Shown one piece after another: positions 52,402 to 60,050 of a stretch of DNA of 64,000 bases. The stretch is taken from positions 1 through 64,000 of the forward strand of contig NZ_JBIWES010000014.1 of the NCBI RefSeq assembly GCF_044762665.1. Direction: 5' to 3'. The stretch comes from Peribacillus frigoritolerans_B. Lineage in GTDB: Bacteria > Bacillota > Bacilli > Bacillales > DSM-1321. Made by a program: the position numbers and the translations under genes. Every line of letters begins with the position of its first letter. Positions within the stretch are counted from its first letter, which is position 1. The notes under the pieces were generated by a model, which was given only the letters and a program-made list of their open reading frames with translations, did not search any database and had not been told where the DNA came from.

Positions 52402-52568
52402 TTAAAGGTTAAAACTTTATTATCATTACGAACAGTGCAGCTTGTATTGTTATGATACCTGAAATCCTCAAATGTTACAATGTTAATAATCACCATATAA
52501 TAACCTATGGTTTACTAGGTAAATTAACGCCGAATCAGTCCTTTATAATAGCATTCATTAGAATCAAA

Positions 52569-54050
52569 CTATTGATCAAAATAACCGATAAAATCCCCTT
52601 TGTCCTTATTTTGCAGATATAATACCGTTTCTTTGTCAGAAATGGTAGGCAGTCCGAATTTTTGATCATACCTTTCAATTCCTTTACCTGTAATGATAAT
52701 CCAATCCCCTTCCATACCTGCTTGTAACGCCTCCTTGATAGCAAAGGTGCGATCAGGAATAACCTTCCCATTTCCAGCAGAGTAATCGCTAAGCAGTTTA
52801 TTTAGATTGGATTCCATCACCTCAATTCCCTCCGAATTCAGATCATCCATTGTTAAAATCGAAACATCACTATGTTCCGATGATACTTTAACCATTTCCG
52901 CCCTTTTGGTTGTATCTCGTCCACCCCGAAAACCAAAGATATGATAAATCTTTTTGGCCCCGCACTCTTTGGCAGTTTGAAGCATGTGATGAATGGCATC
53001 TGCAGTATGTGCATAATCGATGACTATAGTCGGCCCAAATTCTTTCTTATATATTTCAAACCTTCCTGGCACACCGGAAAATCGTTTCAGTGAAGTGAGA
53101 ATTTCCTTTTTTGAAATTGGAAACATCTTCGCTACGGAATACGCAGCTGTTGCGTTATATAAATTATGAAGTCCAGGTAAAGGTAACTCAATTTTCACAA
53201 AGTCATGATTCTCATTCAATAAAATAAAGGGGTTCGTTGCAGTATTATAATTGGTGATGGCTAAATCGCAGCGATTGGATTTTCCAAAAACAAAGGCACT
53301 GACATTCTTCTCCCATAGGTATTCTTGTAATTTTCCGCCCCAGAAATCATCTCCATTAATAATCGCAAGGCCATTAGGTTTCAATTTTTCAAAAAGCAGT
53401 AATTTTGCAAGGAAATAATCCTCCATCGTACCATGAAAGTCGAGATGGTCATGATACAAATTCGTGAAGACACAGAAATCAAATTCAATTCCTTCTAAAC
53501 GGTATTGAGCTAATCCATGTGAAGACACTTCCATTATGACAACCATGTCCCTACTTGCAGCCAACATCGAATTCAATTCCATGGTACCTGGAGTCGTATT
53601 ATGGGAATCGACTTTGTTTCCATTGATGATATGCTGTATCGTACCAATGACTGAACAGGTTACCCCATTCTCTTCTAAGATTTGCTGAAGCATATAGCTA
53701 GTTGTGGTTTTTCCATTTGTGCCCGTAATTCCTATCATTATTTTTTGATTGCTGGGATCTCCATAAAACCTTTTGGCGATTTGCCCTAATGCTTTACGGC
53801 TGTTTTCCACTTTTATATAAGGAACTTCCAATCCCTTAATATCGCGATTGCCAATCACAGCTGATGCCCCTAAGCGAATTGCATCATTGATGTAATTATG
53901 GCCATCGGACTTATATCCGGTTACGGCAACAAAAAGGAATCCCTTTTTTATTTCTTTAGAGTTATCGGTTACACCTGTGACGGATATATGTTCAACGTCC
54001 TTCGGCAAATCCCCGTTTATTGCTTCTTTCAATATGTCTTTAAGGATCAT
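52569..54050 (-). CDS. MurE-like Mur ligase with altered specificity motif
   Basis: 493 residues from ATG 54050, with AAAGGAG eight bases ahead. N-terminal UDP-MurNAc domain (GVTDNSKEIKKGFLFVAVTG), ATP site GITGTNGKTTTSYML, central VIMEVSSHGLAQYRLEGIEF and FTNLYHDHLDFHGTMEDY, C-terminal VIDYAHTADAIHHMLQTAK and FGFRGGRDTTKRAEM. Overall a MurE. The DNPR motif that recognises meso-diaminopimelate is replaced by DDLN (TMDDLNSEG). It is probably a second MurE paralogue with a different amino-acid substrate, not the housekeeping enzyme. No mur/mra neighbours. Confidence 0.82.
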   Translation of the reverse strand: MILKDILKEAINGDLPKDVEHISVTGVTDNSKEIKKGFLFVAVTGYKSDGHNYINDAIRLGASAVIGNRDIKGLEVPYIKVENSRKALGQIAKRFYGDPSNQKIMIGITGTNGKTTTSYMLQQILEENGVTCSVIGTIQHIINGNKVDSHNTTPGTMELNSMLAASRDMVVIMEVSSHGLAQYRLEGIEFDFCVFTNLYHDHLDFHGTMEDYFLAKLLLFEKLKPNGLAIINGDDFWGGKLQEYLWEKNVSAFVFGKSNRCDLAITNYNTATNPFILLNENHDFVKIELPLPGLHNLYNATAAYSVAKMFPISKKEILTSLKRFSGVPGRFEIYKKEFGPTIVIDYAHTADAIHHMLQTAKECGAKKIYHIFGFRGGRDTTKRAEMVKVSSEHSDVSILTMDDLNSEGIEVMESNLNKLLSDYSAGNGKVIPDRTFAIKEALQAGMEGDWIIITGKGIERYDQKFGLPTISDKETVLYLQNKDKGDFIGYFDQ

Positions 54051-54172
54051 TAACTTTTCTCCTTTTTTCATGTAAGCTATTCACCTGATTTTTTTAGTAT
54101 TAACCAGTACTCCCAAAATAATTGTCAATCCAGAATTTGTTAGTTGTAATGACAGTAAGAGGAAAAAAGAAA

Positions 54173-54200
54173 GAAAAGCAGCCAAAATTGGCTGCTTTTC
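54173..54200. terminator. Bidirectional terminator
   Basis: GAAAAGCAGCCAA pairs with TTGGCTGCTTTTC around 2 bases, with T/A-rich flanks. Ends the MFS transcript on the minus strand. Confidence 0.82.
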
Positions 54201-54244
54201 TTATGGCTATAGCTGTATTTGGGTGTTGGCACACCGCAAGATAC

Positions 54245-55498
54245 TTATGATTGAATTTCCAGAGGTTTTGTTTCGCCCTTCTGATTGTACAACGGCAAAA
54301 TGAAAAACATTCCTATAATAAAAAAGAAAGCGGCGGTTTCAAATATGGCGACGAGTGAAAATTGCTCTTTCAGCACGCCTGCCGCACTCATGGTCAACAC
54401 CATCGATCCAGTGAATAATGGGCTTAAGATTCCATTGACCCTTCCGATGAATTCGCCCTCGGTCCTCTGCAATATCAATGTATTGATCCCGATTTGGATA
54501 CAAGGAAGCATTAGCCCGTTAAAGAACTCGGCGGTAAGTGTTATCCAAAGATTTGTTGAAAGCCCCATAACCGCCAATCCAATGGCATTCACAAGCATTC
54601 CGAAAGCTAATAATCTTTGAGGTGCCACCTTTTTGGCAAAAATCATTACACCGGCTCCACCTATAATCATACCAAACCCATTCACCATAAATAACCATTG
54701 CAGATTTTCCTTAGGCAATTCCAGTTGTTCTGTAACAAGGAATATCGAGAGCGGCTGAATGAAACCCAGTCCGAGTCCAGCTGCCAGAAAACATAAACCA
54801 AGCAAACTTAGTTCTTTTTTTCGCAAAACGTAGCTCACACCGCTTTTCATTTCCTGCCATAACGTTGTTTTTGCTGTCCCCTCATTCAGTTTGCGATCTT
54901 TCGGAAGAAAGGCGAGTGCGCCAGCTGAAAGTAGAAACGCCAGGCCAGTAATCGCAATCGAGATGTTTATCCCGAAAGATTGGAAGGCAAATGTACCGAG
55001 AATCGGACCTAAAACCATAAATACTGCGAAGACAGTCTGATAAACGGACATCCCTGTCTGGATTTGACTTTCTGGCAAATGCATCTTAAATAGCTTCATG
55101 CCCGATGGCTGAGAAAATTGAGAAAGTATCGCCGAAATTAAAGTTGCGAAGAATACCATTTTCCAACTGCCGAAGATTAGCGAGATAAGCACAGCAAACA
55201 CGGATATTGCACTTAAAATATCACACCAAACCATCGTTTTTTTCGGACTCCAGCGGTCAGCAAAAGTCCCTCCAATAAATGAAAAAATAAAAATGGGTGC
55301 GAATTCTGCTACTGATATCATGGAAATGGCAAAGGCATCTCCATTTGTCTTCTCCATGACGAATAACAAAACGGCAAAATTCCGTACCCATATCCCTATT
55401 TGTAAAAACAACCCTGATAAGATAATGGCCCGAAATACTCGATTTTTAAAAATGTTAGGTTCCTTATTATTTAATGTTTCAGATGTGTTATTCGTCAA
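54245..55498 (-). CDS. MFS exporter
   Basis: 417 residues from a TTG at 55498, with AGGAGG eight bases ahead. Twelve helices. The early loop FIGGTFADRWSPKKTMVWCD is the MFS motif A of the drug/siderophore exporter group, and FNGLMLPCIQIGINTLILQR and EGEFIGRVNGILSPLF are typical of that group. The ribosome binding site lies in the 3' arm of a hairpin (55507-55533), so translation may be induced. Substrate unknown; antibiotic or siderophore is plausible. Confidence 0.83.
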   Translation of the reverse strand: MTNNTSETLNNKEPNIFKNRVFRAIILSGLFLQIGIWVRNFAVLLFVMEKTNGDAFAISMISVAEFAPIFIFSFIGGTFADRWSPKKTMVWCDILSAISVFAVLISLIFGSWKMVFFATLISAILSQFSQPSGMKLFKMHLPESQIQTGMSVYQTVFAVFMVLGPILGTFAFQSFGINISIAITGLAFLLSAGALAFLPKDRKLNEGTAKTTLWQEMKSGVSYVLRKKELSLLGLCFLAAGLGLGFIQPLSIFLVTEQLELPKENLQWLFMVNGFGMIIGGAGVMIFAKKVAPQRLLAFGMLVNAIGLAVMGLSTNLWITLTAEFFNGLMLPCIQIGINTLILQRTEGEFIGRVNGILSPLFTGSMVLTMSAAGVLKEQFSLVAIFETAAFFFIIGMFFILPLYNQKGETKPLEIQS

Positions 55499-55506
55499 TA
55501 TAAAAA

Positions 55507-55533
55507 CCTCCTGTGAATTATCTGGACAGGAGG
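55507..55533 (-). promoter_or_regulatory. Hairpin that hides the exporter ribosome binding site
   Basis: On the minus strand CCTCCTGT (55533-55526) pairs perfectly with ACAGGAGG (55514-55507) around 11 bases. The second arm is the Shine-Dalgarno of the MFS gene. This is a translational attenuation arrangement; the opening signal is unknown. Confidence 0.65.
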
Positions 55534-55808
55534 CAGTACAATACAAATTTAAAAAGGCAAAATATCCCTAATCGAAGGAACACAATGATCTTTGTTTGTA
55601 TTTTAATGTACAGACTAATCCTATCCAGAAAAAAATTCGTTATAAGCACGCATTTTTCCTTGAAAAATAGGATTAAATGATCATTGTTTAAAGGTCACCC
55701 TTCCATTTTTTGTTATTTCCATAATAATTTATTTAATCTGATAAATCAAGGGAGAAATTAATAAAATAAAACTATTTTTCGTGATGAGTTTGTTCAATTT
55801 TCTTATAT

Positions 55809-55839
55809 AAAAAAGGACTTCCTTTAAAAGAAAGCCCTT
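55809..55839 (-). terminator. Rho-independent terminator of mscS
   Basis: Minus-strand AAGGGCTTTC pairs with GGAAGTCCTT with G-U pairing, then TTTTTT, about 90 bases after the channel gene. The rest of 55540-55924 holds nothing else I can support. Confidence 0.7.
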
Positions 55840-55924
55840 AAATATCCTTAAGCTCCAATGGACTGTCGCTGAATATAGCTTCTGCCCTTGTTACCGATTA
55901 TCCCAAGCAAATGTAATCTTCTTT

Positions 55925-56806
55925 TCAGTTCTCAAATAAACGTTCTTGATTAGGATTTCCCTGTACAAGCAAATGGGAAGATGGCATTAGAATTTTATGC
56001 TCATGCAAAGCAGTCATCATTTCAAACCTTACGCATCTCGATGTTTCAAAGTAATCATCAGGTTTCACAAGTCCCACTATGCATAGTTCATATCCAACAT
56101 ATTTTAGATTCGGATTTAAATCCGTAATGCCTATGTATCTAAAATCCTCTTCAGGTGTACCATCTTCTAGCCGTAGAAGGCTTTCACCATACTTATCATT
56201 ACAGATAATACATATATCCTCCAACAGCCGTTTTACCTTTTCAGGGTTTTCTTGGTAACTTACTGTAATGCGTTCAATGATTCGCATCCTCCCTTTATTA
56301 AAATTTTGAATCGTCCTGATTTCACTGTGTGGGATGGTCAGCAATTTTCCTGACCATTCCCTGATCTGCATGAACCGGATTCCAATTTCCTCAATCGTCC
56401 CGGAACTTGTCCCATTAAAGGTCACAAAATTCCCAACCCGGAATTCGTTATCTGACAGCCTTACAAATCCTAATAAGATATCCTTAAGCATTTGCTGAGC
56501 CGCAAATCCGATCACGACGCCTAAAATACCAGCTCCAGCTAAAATTCCTTTTAGGTCGATAAACTGTCCGATCAAATATATAAGGAAAAGCCCGGAAATA
56601 CCGTACCTAAGAGAAGAACGAGTAACCCCCTGTATTGTTTTTTCGACTTCTTCGTCGAAAAAATTGGATCGTTTAAAGAACCATTCAACCAGTTTATTCA
56701 AAATGTAATAAACCGCCAATAGCAGTAAAGCCAATATGAAAAGCCTCAATACTAAAAATTCTTCCAAATAATCCATAGCCCGTTCTGTAAATTCCAATAC
56801 ATTCAT
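55925..56806 (-). CDS. MscS-family mechanosensitive channel
   Basis: 293 residues. Three N-terminal helices end in the pore helix GAGILGVVIGFAAQQMLKDI. The MscS beta domain follows with RVGNFVTFNGTSSGTIEEIG and REWSGKLLTIPHSEIRTIQN, then an alpha/beta C-terminus. It is a small-type YkuT/MscS channel that opens under membrane tension. It lies 22 bases after the Spo0M-like gene, so both sit behind the yybP-ykoY-like riboswitch at 57313. Confidence 0.87.
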   Translation of the reverse strand: MNVLEFTERAMDYLEEFLVLRLFILALLLLAVYYILNKLVEWFFKRSNFFDEEVEKTIQGVTRSSLRYGISGLFLIYLIGQFIDLKGILAGAGILGVVIGFAAQQMLKDILLGFVRLSDNEFRVGNFVTFNGTSSGTIEEIGIRFMQIREWSGKLLTIPHSEIRTIQNFNKGRMRIIERITVSYQENPEKVKRLLEDICIICNDKYGESLLRLEDGTPEEDFRYIGITDLNPNLKYVGYELCIVGLVKPDDYFETSRCVRFEMMTALHEHKILMPSSHLLVQGNPNQERLFEN

Positions 56807-56828
56807 GTTCCCACCTCCATTTTCACGT

Positions 56829-57221
56829 TTATTCAGAATCGATTAAAATCCAGTCATCATCCTTGCCTATTATCCCTTTATCAAGGATTAGTCTCGTTTT
56901 AAGACGATAGGAAACCCCTCGCTTATATGGCTCATTCAATATAGGCAGACAAAAGTTGAAAGGAATTTCATTGATTTCCCCTGAATTTATTTCCCTTGAA
57001 GACAAAATGGTGCTCGTTTTAAGGATCTCTTCCATTCCCGTAGAATGAGTATCCATGATCAAATCACATTCAATCCTCCTTATTCTTTGCGCAAGAGTAC
57101 CACCCTTAATCAAAAAATATCCGTTTATGCATTCACCAGATTTATACGTATTTTTCGGAAGGATTAAATCTATTTGTGCAGAACCTATCCCTAAAAGTAA
57201 CAAAGATTTTCTAAGTATCAA
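56829..57221 (-). CDS. Spo0M-like arrestin-fold protein, single domain
   Basis: 130 residues from a TTG at 57221 with GGAG seven bases ahead (a GTG at 57230 overlaps the site). LLLLGIGSAQIDLILPKNTY then CINGYFLIKGGTLAQRIRR and IPFNFCLPILNEPYKRGVSY match the N-terminal arrestin-like half of Spo0M; the C-terminal half of the usual roughly 250 residues is missing, although the gene ends cleanly. Spo0M affects early sporulation and the cytoskeleton. It is co-transcribed with mscS behind the riboswitch. Confidence 0.7.
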   Translation of the reverse strand: MILRKSLLLLGIGSAQIDLILPKNTYKSGECINGYFLIKGGTLAQRIRRIECDLIMDTHSTGMEEILKTSTILSSREINSGEINEIPFNFCLPILNEPYKRGVSYRLKTRLILDKGIIGKDDDWILIDSE

Positions 57222-57312
57222 AGAATACACTCCATTTTTATTTTTATTTGTTTTTCTATTAAAACCACATGTTTATACATTTCCTTAGGGCTGCATAATC
57301 CGGACTACAAAA

Positions 57313-57339
57313 AAACCTTTACCATTTTGGTAAAGGTTT
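57313..57339 (-). terminator. Riboswitch expression-platform terminator
   Basis: AAACCTTTACC pairs perfectly with GGTAAAGGTTT; TTTTTTT follows on the minus strand. The upstream hairpin at 57353-57377 (AGACCTTTACC/GGTAAGGTCT) shares the GGTAAAGG/CCTTTACC sequence, so alternative pairing is possible. Confidence 0.8.
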
Positions 57340-57352
57340 ACTAAAAGAAAAT

Positions 57353-57470
57353 AGACCTTTACCAATAGGTAAGGTCTGGCTAACAACAATATGCTGCCAA
57401 CAACACCGAGAGCAAAGAGCTCCGTAATGACGATATTGTTGTAAAAGCTACTCCCCTTTGGAGAATGTAT
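57353..57470 (-). promoter_or_regulatory. yybP-ykoY-type manganese riboswitch aptamer
   Basis: Minus-strand RNA reads AAAGGGGAGTAGCTTTT, then ACAACAATAT, CGTCATTACGGAGC, CTCGGTGTTGTTGGC, ATATTGTTGT and AGCCAGACCTTACC. GGGGAGUAGC, CGUCA and the closing AGACCUU are the hallmark conserved segments of the yybP-ykoY class; ACAACAATAT and ATATTGTTGT are perfect arms of the long stem. A tandem terminator follows. These aptamers bind Mn2+ and turn on export genes. Downstream here are the Spo0M-like gene and mscS. Confidence 0.82.
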
Positions 57471-57485
57471 TCAAGTATATAATTT

Positions 57486-57515
57486 ATAATACGGTAGAAT
57501 TAGAAAGTTTGTCAA
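57486..57515 (-). promoter_or_regulatory. Sigma-A promoter of the riboswitch operon
   Basis: Minus-strand TTGACA (57515-57510) and TATTAT (57491-57486) with an 18-base spacer. Transcription would begin about 57479, just ahead of the aptamer. Confidence 0.72.
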
Positions 57516-57809
57516 ACCTTTATATTTTATTATTTTCGGGCTCTGCCCGGGAAAATCGAGTTCTTTGTACATATCTGGATATTAAAGAAAATATAATGAA
57601 TTAACTTGTCCGGTTATTGAAAGAATGAACTGCTAGGTTTTAAAAAGGCCAGTTGGTGGAATAGGAAGGATGTAACAGCTCCTTCTATTTAACAATCGCC
57701 GAACGCTCCTTTCAAAAATAATAAAGTGAACAAACTATGAATATTTAATAAAACCTAAAATTATATTTAAAAATTAACAAGTTTTCTCTTTTACTTATGC
57801 TGAACATGT

Positions 57810-57826
57810 TGTAATATAAATGTAAC
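57810..57826 (+). promoter_or_regulatory. WalR box upstream of iseA
   Basis: TGTAAT-ATAAA-TGTAAC matches the WalR direct repeat TGTWAH-N5-TGTWAH exactly, 64-80 bases before iseA. In B. subtilis WalR represses iseA. Confidence 0.75.
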
Positions 57827-57889
57827 AATCGTAATATTAATTAAATTTTCGTTACATAAGTATCCTATTAGGGATTGGAGAGATAAGAT

Positions 57890-58423
57890 ATGAAAAAATT
57901 CTTAGGTATGCTATTATCCATTATCATTTTATTTTTCACATTAAGTGGTCAGGTTACCGCAAAAACGACATCACAGAATTTGTCTGACGCAAATGCATTA
58001 AAGATAGCCGATAATGCCAGCAAACATTTTTGGAATGCTTTACATGGGTACAAAACCCATTCATGTTCACAAAAAACTTTTAATTATAAAGGGACAGAGT
58101 ATTCATACCTTTGCCAAGAGTTTAATACAAAAGATAAATTGACTACCTACTTAGCAGAGACATTTACTAATAATGCAGTTGAAAAAGGGCTGACTAAATA
58201 TAATTACATTACCCATAAAGGGAAATTAGCCCGTCCAGTCGGAGACGGCTATAGCATGTTAGAGTGGAAAAAAGCAAAAATTAAATTGGTCTATCAAAAA
58301 CTGAACGTTAGGTCATACAATTTAACTGTACCTACAGTCGATGGTGAATCAGTAAAAAGAACGGTCACCTTTTATAAGGCCGGATCTACTTGGAAAGTCA
58401 ATCAGTTCGATGCAGTTCAATAA
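57890..58423 (+). CDS. iseA: IseA-family D,L-endopeptidase inhibitor, secreted
   Basis: 177 residues. Signal peptide MKKFLGMLLSIIILFFTLSG, cleaved near VTAKT. The mature protein contains LNTKDKLTTYL-like FNTKDKLTTYLAETFTNN, YNYITHKGKLARPVGDG and LEWKKAKIKLVYQKLNVRSY, aligning along its length with IseA (YoeB) of B. subtilis from memory. IseA binds and inhibits NlpC/P60 autolysins in the wall. Two cysteines (CSQKTF, YLCQEF) are not typical of IseA and could form a disulfide. WalR box upstream, long terminator hairpin downstream. Confidence 0.82.
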   Translation: MKKFLGMLLSIIILFFTLSGQVTAKTTSQNLSDANALKIADNASKHFWNALHGYKTHSCSQKTFNYKGTEYSYLCQEFNTKDKLTTYLAETFTNNAVEKGLTKYNYITHKGKLARPVGDGYSMLEWKKAKIKLVYQKLNVRSYNLTVPTVDGESVKRTVTFYKAGSTWKVNQFDAVQ

Positions 58424-58440
58424 AACATTGGTTTAAATGT

Positions 58441-58499
58441 AACGCCTCATTTGCTGTATAGTTAGTTAAAAACTATATGACATATGAGGTGTTTTTTTT
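58441..58499 (+). terminator. Terminator of iseA
   Basis: AACGCCTCAT pairs with ATGAGGTGTT with an inner stem TATAGTT/AACTATA, followed by TTTTTTT. Confidence 0.78.
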
Positions 58500-58545
58500 G
58501 CTTTCAGACTTGTATCAGCTTACCTTTCACAAAACATTCAAACAA

Positions 58546-58568
58546 AAAAACACAGCTAGGATGCTGTG
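58546..58568 (-). terminator. Terminator of the HAAS gene
   Basis: CACAGC pairs with GCTGTG around 6 bases; TTTTTTT follows on the minus strand directly after the stop codon. Confidence 0.78.
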
Positions 58569-58570
58569 CC

Positions 58571-59560
58571 TTAACGGATTTTTGCCTTGCGGAAACCTTG
58601 ATAGGAATCGTAGGCGGCAAAAAAAATGGAGATGAGTATAAGACCCCAGTAAATCGAGTCTTTCCATTCATCGATTGAGAAAAGTGTTCTTTGGTATGCA
58701 AGGAATTCTTGGTTCAATAAATCAGGATTACTGATGATGATGATGAAAGTCAGAGTGCTCAACAGCTGGTATATTGCATGAAATAAAGCTAATTTCAGGG
58801 TCCATCGTCTTAAAAATAATTTATATATCGCTATGAGCACCCCAATGATAACGATGCAAGATACCAGCAGCCAATAGGAATTCAATACATCTTGATTAAA
58901 AGAAGGTGTCACGAAAATGAGACTGCCATTTCTTTTTTCATAGACGCCTAAGAGGTTTGCTGCATTGAAATATAGGGCTGCGAATACAGAAAGGCCTAAC
59001 AAACTTGCAAAAACCTCAATCATAGGAACCGCTTTTTTCTTTGAAATGTTCGGAATATCTTTTAAGTTTTCCGGTGTCCATGGTTTCAAGTCTTTTGTTA
59101 AAGGCGACTGGTCTTTTGAAGTATCCAACCGTTCTACAATGGCAAAAGAAAGCGTTAACCAGAAAAACACTTGGATACCTGTACTGATGATGCCTGAAAT
59201 TCCTTTCCCGATTATTTTTAAAATTGCTTCCATAACCGTATTCCCCGTATCCCGAAACGGATTATCCCCTACTAATGCGATCAGTGAAATGACTGCAGCG
59301 ATTGGTAAAATCATTTTCAACAGACTGATATACACATCATAATAACGAGGCCCGATCAGATGCATTGGCCGATCGCGATAACCACTAGCCAGTGTAACCG
59401 GATCTCCTAATTTTAAAAGTACAGCTTTCACTTCTTGCTCCGTATGATCCTCCGGAAGCATATCTTCGATTGTAGATTGAAGCTCAAGTGCAATATCCGC
59501 CCGGTTTTTTTCTGGCAGCCTTCGGGTCACTTCCTGAATATAAAGTTCAATCAGCTCCAT
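58571..59560 (-). CDS. HAAS-domain membrane protein (PadR partner)
   Basis: 329 residues. The N-terminal HAAS signalling domain (ELYIQEVTRRLPEKNRADIA; ELQSTIEDMLPEDHTEQEV; KLGDPVTLASGYRDRPMHL) is about 75 residues, then about six membrane helices. HAAS proteins are encoded with PadR regulators and are thought to link them to a membrane signal. Overlaps the padR stop by 14 bases with AAGGAGAGGGAG ahead. Downstream effector unknown. Confidence 0.8.
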   Translation of the reverse strand: MELIELYIQEVTRRLPEKNRADIALELQSTIEDMLPEDHTEQEVKAVLLKLGDPVTLASGYRDRPMHLIGPRYYDVYISLLKMILPIAAVISLIALVGDNPFRDTGNTVMEAILKIIGKGISGIISTGIQVFFWLTLSFAIVERLDTSKDQSPLTKDLKPWTPENLKDIPNISKKKAVPMIEVFASLLGLSVFAALYFNAANLLGVYEKRNGSLIFVTPSFNQDVLNSYWLLVSCIVIIGVLIAIYKLFLRRWTLKLALFHAIYQLLSTLTFIIIISNPDLLNQEFLAYQRTLFSIDEWKDSIYWGLILISIFFAAYDSYQGFRKAKIR

Positions 59561-59894
59561 CTTCTCCCTCTCCTTTTAATAATATATAAAGCTCTTGAGA
59601 AGTTTTTTCCCATTCCTCCTTTAACTGAGTGAAGATTTCTCCCCCATAATCACTTAAAGAATAGTACTTGCGCGGTCTACTTTCAGAAGTATCCCAGCTG
59701 CTGGTCACCAATTCTTGTTTTTCAAGGCGGCGAAGCAAAGGATATAAAGTACTTTGATCAATGGTAATTCCAGACTTCTCTAAACGCTGGACAAGCGAGT
59801 ACCCATACTGTGGAGTTTTGAGCTGACTTAGGACAGCTAACGTCAAAGTGCCTCTGCGTAGCTCAGTGGTTAATGAATTCAGTAAAGTGCTCAT
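59547..59894 (-). CDS. PadR-family regulator
   Basis: 115 residues. Winged helix: LRRGTLTLAVLSQLKTPQYG, STLYPLLRRLEKQELVTSSW, SESRPRKYYSLSDYG. Short PadR subfamily 2 with little C-terminal domain. AAGGGG precedes the ATG. Operon with the HAAS membrane protein; direct repeats in the promoter (59911-59945) are probable operators. Confidence 0.87.
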   Translation of the reverse strand: MSTLLNSLTTELRRGTLTLAVLSQLKTPQYGYSLVQRLEKSGITIDQSTLYPLLRRLEKQELVTSSWDTSESRPRKYYSLSDYGGEIFTQLKEEWEKTSQELYILLKGEGEDGAD

Positions 59895-59910
59895 CCAATC
59901 ACCCCTTCTC

Positions 59911-59945
59911 TATACTATGTGACGTACACCATACCTTATACTATG
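59911..59945. promoter_or_regulatory. Direct repeats in the padR promoter
   Basis: TATACTATG occurs at 59911-59919 and 59937-59945, 26 bases apart, with GTACACCATA and CATACACTAT after each copy. Likely PadR operator elements. Confidence 0.55.
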
Positions 59946-60010
59946 CATCATACACTATTTTAGTTCTTACACCAACATGAAAATGAAAATATATTTTATT
60001 TAAAGCATAA

Positions 60011-60040
60011 AAAAGAGAAGCGGTTTACGCTTCTCTTTTT
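60011..60040. terminator. Bidirectional terminator
   Basis: AAAGAGAAGCG pairs with CGCTTCTCTTT around 6 bases, poly-A left and poly-T right. Ends the permease transcript on the minus strand. Confidence 0.82.
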
Positions 60041-60050
60041 TCCATTATTC

